Assembly: GCA_033439765.1 (NCBI GenBank)
Contig: JAULSN010000014.1
Span: 310,001 to 374,000 of the forward strand
Direction of reading: 5' to 3'
Source: Lasiosphaeria ovina
Taxonomy: Eukaryota > Ascomycota > Sordariomycetes > Sordariales > Lasiosphaeriaceae
DNA: 64,000 bases
The notes under the pieces were generated by a model. The model was given only the letters and a program-made list of their open reading frames with translations. It was not told where the DNA came from and did not search any database. Positions 20,392-31,239 of the stretch are shown here, piece after piece. The position numbers were made by a program, and so were the translations under genes. Each line of letters begins with the position of its first letter. The stretch's first letter is position 1.

Positions 20392-21009
20392 GCAGTCCCA
20401 CCAGCTCTAGCGCGGTTCCTAGTGCCTGAACATCTGACTGAGGCCTTTTCTCTCCTTCCCGGCCGGCCTAGCAAAAGTCAACTGCAGCTCCACTTCACTA
20501 ATAAAGTCAACTGCAGCTCCACTTCACTAATGAGCTCAAACCACCACCTCTGGGTTGTCCAAAAAGGTTGCCTGCAAACTAGGTTGCCTGTAAACCTAAC
20601 AGCAGTTCCACCAGCTCTAGCGCGGTTTCTGGTGCCTGAACATCTAACTGAGGCCTTTTCTCTCCTTCCCGGCCGGCCTAGCGAAAGTCAACTGCAGTTC
20701 CACTTCACTAATGAAGTCAACTGCAGCTCCACTTCACTAATGCGCTCAAACCACCACCTCTAGGTTTTCCAAAAAGGTTGCCTGCAAACCAGGTTGCCTG
20801 TAAACCTAACAGCAGTCCCACCAGCTCTAGCGCGGTTCCTGGTGCCTGAACATCTGACTGAGGCCTTTTCTCTCCTTCCCGGCCGGCCTAGCGAAAGTCA
20901 CTTTACTAATGAAGTTAATTACAGTTCCACTTCACTAATGCGCTCATACCACCACCTCTGGGTTGTCCAAAAAGGTTGCCTGCAAGCCAGGTTGCCTGCA
21001 AACCTAACA
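20392..21009. repeat. 210-bp tandem repeat, three copies
   Basis: GCAGT(C/T)CCACCAGCTCTAGC starts at 20392, 20602 and 20812 (period 210), and a fourth partial unit at 21010. Each unit also carries an internal ~27-bp duplication (AGTCAACTGCAGCTCCAC); the third unit is 12 bp shorter. Frames open through the array reflect the period (70 codons) and are not called genes. Confidence 0.9.
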
Positions 21010-21057
21010 GCAGTTCCACCAGCTCCAGCGCCATCTCGGTGACTCAGACCTCCTCTC

Positions 21058-21145
21058 CAGCAAATGTAGGGGTTTGGAGTCTTGTATCGGCTGTTCGAGG
21101 CGCCGTGGCGCTGAGAGTGACGCTGACATGTCATGAACCGAGGCT
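21058..21145 (+). repeat. Dispersed copy of the 168-bp family
   Basis: Contains GGAGTCTTGTATCGGCTG, GGCGCTGAGAGTGACGCTGA and AACCGAGGCTGCTC as in the array at 2836-3262. Confidence 0.7.
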
Positions 21146-21367
21146 GCTCTTGGCTCGGAAATCAGGCCGTCTTTCTTGGGAAAAGAATCACCACCCCCAA
21201 GCTGGTCTGAGTTTCTGAGCTAAACCCCGACCACCTCAAACATCAATCGACGACATTTACCGAAGCTGTCATATATTGCGCGCAAATCGCCGTAACAACA
21301 CGCCGTTAGCACCGTCGGAATGCCCTCAACTCAAGCTGTCGATTGGTACTAATTTTATACACAGAAC

Positions 21368-23129
21368 ATGTCTTCTGGGTCGGATTCCGAGCAGCAGCCC
21401 TCACAAGGTGCGCAAGCAGCCGTCACAGAGACCACGGCGAAAAGGAGGAGGGTGATGATTCCAGCCAGAAGCAGAAGCAGAAGCAGCCAGCGAGCGCCAC
21501 ACAACACGTCGAACACATCTCGCCCGCCGTCGCCTACACCCCCCCCGTTTGCGAGTGCTGGGAGACGTGCGCTCCCGGCCCACATGCGCCAGGCTCAGCA
21601 GCAGTCGTCAGGAGATGGAGACATGTCAGAAGCCTCGTCAGATGCTCCCTTTCCAGACGATATTGTGCCACAGACCCTGTGCGCATGGCGCAAGTTAAGC
21701 GGTGCGAGTGTACTACGGGCTTTCCGCGGACAAGAAGATCAAGCAAAGACGTACAATATAGGGTCCTTTGTCAATAAGTGGGTAGAGAATGGCACAAGAG
21801 CTCAACAGCTGGCAGATGCCCTACTTGATCCTCGTGTACGGGAAGCTCTCAAAGCGAAGGGAGTCACAGTCAAGGCAGCCGGGGATGAACAGCTTCCCAC
21901 CAGCATGCAAATACGAGAGGAAATGAAGACGCTGGTCAGCGAGCCTCCTTTCGGCGACTTCGAGCCGGAAATTGACTGGCAAGAAGCAGTACCAACGACT
22001 GTTGCAGAGCTTCGGAACCCTCGTTGGGTTCTAGAGAGATTGACGCGGCCCTGGCCGACTCTCGTCACCAAGGCGCCTAGTATGGTTGCTTTTTTCTCCC
22101 AGGTTTTGCAGAGTCAGGTATGGCTGTTTATTTCCCAAGTAAGAAAATACAACTAATGTGGTTTAGTTCTCGATGAGCAACGCCGTCCCCAACAACACAG
22201 TCGACGCGAACAACAGCGCTCAGATCTGCCTGCTGTCTTCCCTCCTTATGAGAGGCTACGCGAGGAATACCAGCACATATTTTCGCCAAGTTCTGGGCCT
22301 CTATATGCTCGCCAGCGGCACGCCTCGCCGCGTCATCGACACCCTCTCCCAATTGGGCATCATCTGCTCATATCAAGTCTTGAGTAGACTGCTGAAGAAG
22401 GTGGAGAAACAGACAAAGGATAACATCAGGATGGCGAGCCAGGCCGGCATGCAAGATGCCTCCTCACGTCTTGGAGTTCGAGGCCAGGCCGGCATGCAAG
22501 ATTCCTCCTCACGTCTTGAAGTTCGAGGCCAGGCCGGCGTGCAAGATTCCTCCTCACGTCTTGAAGTTCGAGGCGAATCGACGAGCCGTCCGTCCGACGT
22601 CAATCTATCTGATCGTTCGGCCGCACACGATCCTAACGGAATTATTGTCTACGATAACTTCAACTTCATGAATCGGATTGGTGAGCCAGGCGGCATGCAA
22701 GATGCCTCCTCACGTCTTGAAGTTCGAGGCCAGGCCGGCATGCAAGATGCCTCCTCACGTCTTGAAGTTCGAGGCGAATCGACGAGCCGTCCGTCCGACG
22801 TCAATCTATCTGATCGTTCGGCCGCACACGATCCCAACGGAGTTATGGTCTACCATGACTTCAACAACTTCATGAATCGGATGGTGAGCCAGGCCCGCAT
22901 GCAAGATGCCTCCTCACGTCTTGAAGTTGGAGGCGACTCGACGAGCCGTCCGTCCGACGTCAATCGACCTGATCGTTCAATCTCCCACGGCGCGCCGAGG
23001 AATTGGATAACAGGCCTTGAGGTGCGTATCGGCGTCAATCCATCCCAGCTTCGAATCAGGCACGTCTTTGGTGACATCATCAACGCTGACTCTCGCCTAG
23101 GTTCATCAAGGGAACGATCCGTACCGTGA
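21368..23129 (+). pseudogene. DUF6589-type gene, copy 2, with amplified internal repeats
   Basis: Exon 1 21368-22117, intron 22118-22166 (GTATGG donor, AACTAAT branch, TTTAG acceptor), exon 2 22167-23129. The N-terminus is disordered with an RSRSRS stretch, followed by VNKWVENGTRAQQLADALLDPRVREAL. Exon 2 has LLMRGYARNTSTYFRQVLGLYMLASGTPRRVIDTLSQLGI-type sequence, corresponding to the LRDLLGLYL..NGTARRVIETLNHLGI block of the other copies, and the core AHDPNGIIVYDNFNFMNRI. From 22438 the frame runs through tandem repeats that duplicate this core, then ends in sequence antisense to a RecQ fragment. The C-terminal half of the family is absent, so this is probably a truncated derivative, though its frame is fully open. 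Confidence 0.65.
22438..22975 (+). repeat. In-frame higher-order repeat inside DUF6589 copy 2
   Basis: A 45-bp unit (coding AGMQDASSRLEVRGQ-like) occurs three times from 22441 and twice near 22690-22770, and again near 22895. A longer unit beginning GGCGAATCGACGAGC starts at 22572, 22773 and 22932 and includes the DUF6589 core motif. All periods keep the reading frame. Confidence 0.85.
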
Positions 23130-23612
23130 TCTTGCCGGTCAGGGCAGAAACAGTGTACAGGACGGCGCTTTTGCCGCAGCCAGTTTCCCGCAACAAGGAC
23201 TGTATCGCCCTGTTGGTGTACCAATCGCTGCACAGCTTGAACCTGGCCACGCGAGCCTCCAGGGCGTTTACAGCTGTCAGGAGGTGTTCAGGGGTTCAGG
23301 GGCACAAGAAATAACAGGCCTTGAGGTGCGTATTGGCGTCAATCCGTCCTGGCTTCGAATTAGGGACGTTTTTGGTGACATCATCAACGCTGACTCTCGC
23401 CTAGCTTCGTCAAGGGAACGATCCGTACCGTGATCTTCCCGGTCAGGCCAGAAACAGTGTACAGGACGGCGCTTTTGCCGCAGCCAGTTCCCCGCAACAA
23501 GGACTGTATCGCCCTGTTGGTGTACCAGGTGCTGCACAGCTCGAACCTGGCCACGGCGAGCCTCCAGGGCGCCTGTGATGCCGCAGATGGCCCTGTTGTT
23601 ATCCGTGACTTT
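23011..23612 (-). pseudogene. RecQ-like helicase fragment, tandemly duplicated (304 bp)
   Basis: The 304-bp unit starts at 23011 and 23315. On the minus strand each carries, in shifted frames, DTVLVA, TGCGKSAVLYTVSAL-like Walker A sequence and ITVRIVPL, matching the helicase fragments at 35120-35340, 36059-36330 and 37612-38165. Neither unit can encode a working helicase. Confidence 0.6.
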
Positions 23613-24414
23613 AATATTCAGGTGCTCGACAGCTCCGGCCGCAGGCTTTTGCTCTCGTCAAGGTCCATCGCGACGGCGAAAACGATGCAGGAAAGCCGGG
23701 TTCGTGAAGTACCTTGTTTGGGGAAGAAGAGTGGCCTCTGAGGATGATGCCCTCGGCGAGGAGTAACTGTGTAAAAATTGCGTGTTTACCAGGCACTTAG
23801 CAGACGCGTTGAAGCTGTTGCGTACGTGTGTTTTTTTGCTTTGGCACTAGGAATCTGACTTGACAGCGCGAGACGTATATGAAAATATGACCGTTTGAAA
23901 GCCCTCTCAATTCTGAAGCTCCGCAGCTACCTTTTATGACTTCACCATGTGGAATGGTTATTTGGTTACGCGTTGGAAATGCACCCTGTTTTTTTTTTGT
24001 ATGGGGCCTGTTGAGGGGGGTCACGGTTCGGGTCCAATCGCGCGCAGTCAGGCTTCTTTCTTGGGCGGGCACGACAGGGGGGGGGGGCCCTTGTCCCAAA
24101 GGGGATCGGAATGCTGCTAGCGTACAATAGCGGGAGGGGAATCCCCACTTTTTTTGGCGGCCATGAGTGGGTTGTCGTGTTGCGTTGTTGTGGAGCCAAA
24201 GATCAACACATCTAGGCGTAAAGATGACACACCAGCGCCTGTATGCGCGCAGCTGCAAGTTTGAGGGCACATAGAGGCCGTTCAGGGCTGGTCAGATTCA
24301 AAGAGTGCGTGTAGACATCTCAAGGACTCGTCGTGTCGTGGCTGTACCAGTCTTGGTTGCAAGGCATTTTCCAGCTGCCAGGATGCAAAAAATTTACTCC
24401 CAAACCAACATATT
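23613..24414. other. Noncoding gap
   Basis: 23735-23870 is similar, in inverted orientation, to 34925-35110 (shared GCATCATCCTCG-type end and a stretch around CGTACGTGTGTTTTTTTGC). The rest contains homopolymer runs (T at 23990, G at 24077) and no recognisable gene. Confidence 0.5.
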
Positions 24415-24426
24415 CAGCCACAACAC

Positions 24427-24772
24427 AGCGAGTCCTTGGTCAAATTAAACGGTCTCTTCGGGAATAGAAAGCCCCAAGTTCCTTCATTCTGCTCTCAAAT
24501 TTGCAGCTATGCGCATGCATGCATGCGTCGTTGTTGTTGTCGTGGAAGGAAGGATGTAGATTTGCAGTCAAATTTGGTGGGTTGACGTGGATTTCGATGG
24601 CGACAGGGGGCGTAAATATACGACTTGTCAAGACAAGTCTCTAATTCCTTGCAAAAGTCAACAAGGCCTGCATGCGGGAAGCTGTAGATTTGAGAGCAGA
24701 ATGAAGGCATTTAGGGCTTTCTATTCCTGAAGAGACCATCCAATTTGACCGAGGACTCGCTGTGTTGTAGCT
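24427..24772. repeat. Foldback (inverted-repeat) element
   Basis: 24427-24510 and 24685-24772 are inverted copies of about 85 bp (GGTCTCTTC, ATAGAAAGCC, TTCATTCTGCTCTCAAAT), separated by about 170 bp containing GCATGCATGCGTCGTTGTTG. A related arrangement is at 32515-32820. Confidence 0.7.
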
Positions 24773-25174
24773 GCATACGTAGTTATGATCCGTTTTCGTT
24801 GGGGTGGGCGAGAAATTTTCACCCCCGGTTGGAAGCAACGGCACGATTGACAATAGATGCAAATGTATATAACAAAATAAGCTACCTGGCAAGTCTGGAA
24901 GGGGTCGCTGAACGGTGCCTCCGGCGGCCCTCCGGGGGCGCCTGCGGCGGGCTGCTCGCTGCGCTCGGTATTCCGCGGCTTAGAGGGTGATCTTTTCCTT
25001 AGAAACGGGGCTCGGAAGACTCCCAACGGGAGCTTTCCGAAGAGCGATCTTTTCGCACCAGAACGATTTCCAGCCAGAAATGCACCCATTTCCAGTTTCC
25101 GGAAAAAAAGTCGCACATTTCCACACCAGCCAGTTGGAAATCGACTTTTTCCTCGGAAGACTTCAATTACTGCC

Positions 25175-25745
25175 TTGAAGACTGCACTGCTTGTTGACTT
25201 CGTGATGCCTCGCAACGCCCTTGCAAAGAGGTCCCGGCAGGAGGTCCAACGCAGGAAGCGAATCGGCTCTGTATATTACTTCTTCTCGCCCTCGCTGTTC
25301 CTCGGGGTCCCTACAAGCCAGTCAACCTCAATGCCTTCAAGGGAATGCTCACAACGAATGAGCTTCTATTTGGCCACGTAGGTCGATTGTTTAGCCTCCC
25401 TCATCCGTATACGCGCAACGACTTTCTTCGCCTTGGTTGCTTGGCTGAAGCACAACACGGAATTGAGGGCATCGCGGCACCTGACCCTCGAAGAAAAGGT
25501 CCTTATATTCCTGGTTGTGGTATCGCAAGGAGTCATAGAGTAGATAGCTGGCGAAAAAGTCCGAGGTTCGAAGGAAGAATGCCGGCATATTATATAAAGG
25601 TAGGAAGGTAGGAAGGTTGTGAGCAGGGCAGTCAAATTCGTTCAAATCCATCTTTCGAATGCCCTCGAATACAGCCGTGGTATTGAGAGAATACGGCTCT
25701 ATAATTGCCCCACCACAAAATTTGACAATCTTTAGCATTATAATA
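25175..25745 (+). pseudogene. PIF/Harbinger transposase, N-terminal remnant
   Basis: In shifting frames the plus strand reads FLRLVAWLKHNTELRA-like, RHLTLEEKVLIFLVVVSQGV and IAGEKVRGSKEE, the conserved N-terminal helical region of fungal Harbinger (DDE_4) transposases. The sequence stops where the MULE begins (25748), and no catalytic part is found on the far side. Confidence 0.65.
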
Positions 25746-25747
25746 AT

Positions 25748-28700
25748 GGGAGAGTCTACTCGGACCGTCAAGAACGTCTACTAAACCGTAGTCGCATACA
25801 AAAGATACATAGGGCCATCGCGCCAAGCTACTAGCCAAAATCAGATTTTTGCGCCCAAAAAGGCCTAGCTCAATGGTTGGCTTGCTTTTCCGGATGGTAG
25901 CCAAAATTATGCGCCCTGCGCCCTGGCCACCACACCACCCGCCGGCCGGCCGGCCCCCCCCCCCCCCCCCCCCAACCTAGGCCAAGTCCTTACTTGCAAA
26001 TGAAGCAATCGCCAAGTCCACCAAATCCTTCCACACACAACCATAATACCGTCAATTGAGCCACAACAACAACAACGCGATTTTTATCGCCACGCAGGTT
26101 TGCGCGCGGCTTCATCATCAATTTACAGAACTCCCTAACTAACTAGCGATAGAAAATGGCTGCGCGCGACCCCCCGGGCGCATTTGACGACCCCTTCGCC
26201 CTTAGCGATCCCGATGAACCGGTTGACCTTAGCGACCCCGATGAATAAGTTGACCGCGCCCCGCGCCCGCCACCGGGCCATAAGCTTTGGAGCCACCAAT
26301 ATGACACTATCGATCAATTGATGAGCGATCTTCAAGCCTAGGCTATTTCAGTCGGCTTTTCCATCAAGAAGTTACGTACTAACAACTACGTCAAGGACTT
26401 CGGAGCTACCAGAGTCGATATTTCCTACATGCAGGATAAAATCCGACCTTCAGAAGCGCATTCGCGTACGCCCTACACCAAGAAGCGCGACTACGACTTC
26501 AAGGCTGTTACGACGGCCTTGGTCAAGAATAACCGGAAATGGGCCTTTGACCTGAAAGAGCCGGCTCACAACCACAGGCTTGAGAAAAACCCTGATGAAG
26601 TCTTCCGCCCCCAGCGGTCCTAGACCGACGAAGAGAAGGCATTCGTAGCCTCCTTTAATAACAGGCCGAGCATGTTGAACCGCGATATCGCTATTGAAGT
26701 GCGTAAAAAGTTTCCCGGTATCGACTTTACTCGCCGTCAACTCCGTAACCTTCGTTGCTCTCTACGCAAAGATAACCTCGCCGGCCACCTACCTTTTCAA
26801 GCCATAATGAAGCTACTAGACGACAAAGACATCAAGTATACAGTCAAGTAGGCAGATGAAGAGAAGACTAAGCCAGAGGGCTTATTCTGGACCAATCCGT
26901 GGTGCGAGGAGATGTGGAAGCTCTACCCCTGGGTGCAGATGTACGACAACACATACAAAACGAACGGCAAGGGCCTCGCTTTCTTCCAGATCTATAGCCT
27001 CAACAGCCTGGGCAAGGTCTTTAGCTGTGCCTTCGGGCTGATTAACAACGAACGTCAAGAAGGCTTTGGCTGGCTGCTTGACCAGGTCAATGAATATCGC
27101 GAATGAATTGGTGCAGGAAAGCCCGCCATTACCTTGACCGGTTTTGACAAGGCGATGAAGAATGCCGTGGCACGTATTTACCCTAATACCGACGCCCAGA
27201 TCTGTATTTTCCATATCAATAAGAATGTGGTCCTTCAAATCAAGCGTAAATGGAATAAGCAGGCCGCAGCGTAGGTAAATGCCGCTCATTTGGCTCAATA
27301 AGACCAAGCTGGCGAGGCGGCTGGAAACCAGGGCTCTAATAACGATGAACCTGACGATAACCTCAGCGAAGACGACCAACGTATTGTTAACCGGCTTAAT
27401 AGACTAGCGAGCGGCGAAGAACCTCTCGGACCTCTTCCTAAAGAAGTTGAATACTCCTGTGCCGGGATTTACAAGCTTTGGGAGTATATACTCTATGCCC
27501 CGACCGTCGAGGGCTTCAACCTTATATACGAAAAGCTCAAGGCATTCTTTCCTCAATAGGTGGAAATACTCAATTATATTGAGGAGACGTATATGCCGAT
27601 TAGATCATAATGGGCCACTTGTTACACTAACGCGCGCCTCAACTTCGGCCATAGGACCACATGGCTAGTTGAGTCGATAAATCGCTTCCTTAAGAGCTTT
27701 GTTGTTACAGGCTACAGTACAGTCCTTGATATCGTTAAGCAGTCCCTCAACATACTTGAGGAAATGAAAGAAACCCTACTCAATACTAGGAAGAATGAGA
27801 AATACAATATTAGGCGCGACTACCTAGGTATTCCGTGGATTGGGGAGACCGCTACCGAGGTTGCTAGGAAAGGCATGGAATTGATCACCAAACAATACTG
27901 AATCATGCTCGGCGCCGTGCCTACATACCGGAACCCCGCCCCGAATGCCCTCAGTCCCTGCACCGGCAAATTGGTCCTCAAAAAGTTGGACTTTCACCTA
28001 TACTAGTGGTTGGAGAGGTCTATACGTGATGAGGACCGCTATATGCGGTATAAGGAATTCGACCGTGTTCAGAGTCTACGTGGTAGACCCCTCGGCTCTG
28101 ATGCCCTCGCCCCTGACCCCCGGGCACCTCGCTCAACTGTCCCGATTTCCACGGCAGCTCCGGCTTTAACGGCATTACATGCTCCAACGCCCATATCGAC
28201 TGGCCGGGCTTCGGGACTCGGTCCTTCCATTCGCCGTAATCTCTTAGGCTGGGAGGGTGTTAGCCTTGAGTAGGAAGATAATATGGACCAAGAAAATACC
28301 AGGGACAAGGCTCCTATACAGGTACAACGAACTGTGAATGGCCTCACAGTTCCTGCACCTGCTTGCGGCGGGCGCGGCGGGCGCGGGGGTAAGGCGTAGG
28401 GAACCCGGGCCACGAAGGGAGGTGCGGGCAGCCGGGGGCGGCCGTGTTGCCTCGCTATCACCGGCATCTACGTCTCGGGCTTCATCTGGGGCGTAGACTT
28501 TAACGCCCACGGCGCGCAAAGGCCCGAGGAGGAATGACAAAGGCGTCTACACGCAGTGTAACAACCCGTCGTACTACAAGGGCTTTGGGCGCAGCATTTG
28601 ACGCGTAACTAAGCAGCGATATTTGAGAGTGCCTAGCAGGGCAGGTTTTTATTGCATTTTTGGGCCTGTTACGTAAGTAACAACACAGGTTCAGCCTACG

Positions 28701-28942
28701 GCTTTTAATACAGAAATGAACGAATTGGCCTGCGGCCTGCCCTGTATGCGAATAGTGTTATTTGTGGTGTAATTGTGGTGCGACAGTGTATGGCCGATTG
28801 ATCTGAAGTTTATTTGCGTTGGCATCGTCCCAAGCATTAGCCTCTTTTTGGGTGGGGAAAACAGGGTTTTAGTGGCTTGGCGCCAGCGGGCGATGTACTA
28901 CGGTATGGGTAGACGTTTTTGACGGTCCGAGTAGACTCTCCC
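25748..28942 (+). mobile_element. MULE copy B, complete ends, 8-bp target duplication
   Basis: The two ends are inverted repeats of about 34 bp beginning GGGAGAGTCTACTCGGACCG. They are flanked by ATAATAAT at 25740-25747 and 28943-28950, an 8-bp duplication within the 8-11 bp range known for Mutator-like elements. The body encodes a MULE transposase with many stops. A run of 19 C lies at 25955-25973. Confidence 0.9.
26156..28537 (+). pseudogene. MULE transposase, copy B: one frame with 13 stops and no frameshift
   Basis: A single frame from ATG 26156 can be followed for about 2.4 kb. It contains the MULE core (MYDNTYKTNGKGLAFFQI..., FSCAFGLINNERQEGFGWLL at 26938-27080), FHINKNVVLQIKRKW (27210) and a C-terminal region. 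It is interrupted by 13 stops (seven or eight TAG, three TAA, two TGA). Comparison with copies A and C shows Trp (TGG to TAG) or Gln (CAG to TAG, CAA to TAA) at several of them, for example QAWAI in copy C and AAAQVNA in copy A. Transition-only damage without indels is the hallmark of RIP. Confidence 0.85.
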
Positions 28943-28992
28943 ATAATAATATAATGCATAGCGTACTAAAATGAGGATAAGTATATTCATTT

Positions 28993-29223
28993 TGTTCGTG
29001 GTACTTAAACCACGTAGGGATCCTACAGGTCTAAGGGTGGTAGATCTACCGTTGGGGGGGTGCAATGTTGGTTCTATTCTGTCTACGGAACTAAGCTGGG
29101 TTCTAGGGCGACCGGGGTTTTGTGTGTGCGGGCGGGAGGTCTGCGCGCGGCACGTGCCTTCCTACACGTGCGCGGTCACGCGACCCCCGCTAGTGTGCGG
29201 TCACCAATGTCGCTATTCCAACA
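28993..29223. mobile_element. Solo LTR, 231 bp
   Basis: Starts TGTTCGTGGTAC and ends ATTCCAACA; flanked by CATTT (28988-28992) and CATTC (29224-29228), a 5-bp target duplication with one mismatch. A degraded inverted relative is at 32164-32409. It carries CACGTG boxes. Confidence 0.7.
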
Positions 29224-29294
29224 CATTCTACTACTTGATGAATATTCAGTCGACTAGTATTTTTTTTATGAAGTTTGGATAAAATTTGGAAGAT

Positions 29295-29587
29295 TGTAGG
29301 AATTACCGATCAATCAGGCTCATGCGGCTGCAGGGCTGTGATTGGTCGACAGGGAAAACAAGTGGGGAACCACCAATGCGCAGGGCACATACGCCCTGCA
29401 CGTGATGCCAAGCGCACGAGCCACACGTGCGCAAGCACGTGATCAACCCCCACTATGCGCCCGCATCCTGTCCCCGTAGTTCGTGATCCTTTTACATAGA
29501 ACAGAGCAGAATACAACCACATCACTACCCCTACCTTACGCTACAGTTACTATAGTGACTATTGCGAATGACCTTGTCATTCCAACA
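29295..29587. mobile_element. Solo LTR, 293 bp, perfect 5-bp target duplication
   Basis: Starts TGTAGGAATTACCG and ends CATTCCAACA, flanked by AAGAT at 29290-29294 and 29588-29592. The copy at 48625-48918 is nearly identical in inverted orientation. Confidence 0.9.
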
Positions 29588-29727
29588 AAGATATATAAAG
29601 GTTATAGAAAAAAATCAAGATTTGGACCCCGCCCGCCTAACCAGTCTACCTCGCCAAAAGGGCAGCCATAATACCACCAAAATATTAAGCCACAAATACA
29701 TTATCATCTTCGCCATCTTCCTACTCC

Positions 29728-30705
29728 TCAGGAACATGACCCAAATGCACGAAGCAAGCATGCCTCGCGCGCTTCCTTCTTCAATAAATAGAACCTTTTG
29801 GCCTTCATTTCCGAGTCCTCCCACTGTTGTTGCGCCTTTTCCGCCACGCCGGGAGTAAGAACCGTATACCAGTCCGCATTGAAGATTTCCATCGCTTTTT
29901 CTAGCCACTCGCCGGCAGCAGGCTCCTGCGAGAAGCTCTCGGTGAGGTTCCGTATGCTCTCAAAGAGCATGTCTCCTTGAGTTCTTCTTTTCTTTCTTTT
30001 CGGGTCCCCAGAACATGTTGCTGACCTTTTCTGCCCCGTCCTCATATGCGCAGGCACAGGTAAATCGTCACCTTCACCTTCGTCGTCAGAGATCACCAAC
30101 AATGCCGGATCAATAGGTAGTTGACTGTCGGCAGTCAACAGTTGGCCAATTGTTGGAGCCAAATTACCGGTCGCACCGCGGTCGTCTTGGAACACTGCCT
30201 CCATAAGATATAGGTGAGGGAGTGTTTTGTACCGGAACTGGCCGACTTGAGGGTGTTCCTAGGAGTCAAAAGTCAGGTAAATTACCTTCCCTATGTATAC
30301 ATACATATATTAACTAACCTTTATGAGGGCATCCCAGACTTGGTCGGGCGCCGTATGCAGGCCGGTAACTGGGTCGAATCCAAAGCCCGAATTTTCTATA
30401 AGAAGCATCCACGCACGCCACTTTCGTTTGAAGTGGTCGACTTTATTCGCGACCTGGTCGGCAGAGAGCTTGAAGCCAGTTGTGGCTTGAAGCTCAATAA
30501 CAACCTGGTGGTATACCTGCTTCTTGTAGCCGCCCTGTCCCTTCATGCCGGCATCGCTCGCCCGGCGCAGGACGTCAAGCAACAACTTCTCCTGCGCATC
30601 GGTCCACCTGATTGGGGCTTCCTTTGCCGGGTCCTTCTCCATCTTCTTGCGCCCGGCCTTCTTCTTGTTCGCTACGGAGCTCGAAGGACCTGCAGTTGGC
30701 GCCAT
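29728..30705 (-). CDS. Myb/SANT-like DNA-binding protein of the Harbinger element, two exons
   Basis: Exon 1 30705-30319, intron 30318-30259 (60 nt, GTTAGT donor, CCTAG acceptor), exon 2 30258-29728; the join is in frame and gives 305 residues. Residues ~25-125 form a Myb/SANT-like domain (Myb_DNA-bind_3 type): IRWTDAQEKLLLDVLRRASD at the start, then KVDHFKRKWRAWMLLIENSGFGFD. The second half is acidic around DDEGEGDDLPVP, then has a basic KRKKRRT stretch and helices (FLSQEPAAGEWLEKAMEIF-like). In Harbinger elements such a partner protein carries the transposase to the nucleus and to DNA ends. The transposase beside it is destroyed, but this gene is fully open. A partial copy lies at 48946-49317. 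Confidence 0.75.
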
Positions 30706-31239
30706 TTCCTCAGCCAAATCGTTCCAAGTTGGTTGACAGATGCAGAGATTCTCAGGGGCAGGACCATACATAGCGGTATTTGCATGCCCAACAATAACAA
30801 AAATTACATTACCACCACGTAGCAAACGCAGCCAAAAAAGCTTCATTTCGGTCACTCGTATCGAGACAATCGTTCAAACGGATCGAAGAGACAGGAAGAG
30901 GCGTTTGCAGTGCAAATTTACACCAAATCCAAAATTAACAGGTCCGCAGGCTTAATGCCCCGCACCAAGTGGAAAAAATGGGCCCGGATCAACAACCTTG
31001 CGGCAAAAGCTTCATTTTCCAGATTTTTTATGGGAAAAAAGATCAATACCTGGAGATGGCCTGGAGAACGGCTTCTGAAAGAACTGACTAATCCTGAATT
31101 CAGGGCGGAAATCGCCCTTCCGAAGGGTCTGTGCTGTTCTCCGTAAAAGCGTTTCCGAAAATGGATTTCCGAGTCCCATTTCCAAGGAAAAGATCACCCT
31201 CTTAAGGAGTCTGAGGTTTATCCGATTGACCAATTCCCA

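Larger units (their letters stand above)
24980..31204. mobile_element. PIF/Harbinger transposon with TTA target duplication, carrying nested insertions
   Basis: Left end 24983 (GAGGGTGATCTTTTCCTTA) and right end 31201 are inverted repeats of about 35 bp with three mismatches, flanked on both sides by TTA (24980-24982 and 31202-31204), the target preferred by PIF/Harbinger elements. Inside are a broken transposase N-terminus (plus strand, 25175-25745) and a complete Myb/SANT gene (minus strand, 29728-30705), the usual two-gene content. A MULE and two solo LTRs have inserted between them; without these the element would be about 2.5 kb, and the transposase C-terminus is missing. Confidence 0.85.

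Noticed and set aside
20215..21042. Long plus-strand frames with repeated PALARFLVPEHLTEAFSLLPG-like segments
   Set aside because: The 210-bp satellite is a multiple of three, so any stop-free frame stays open. There is no start context, splice site or family match.
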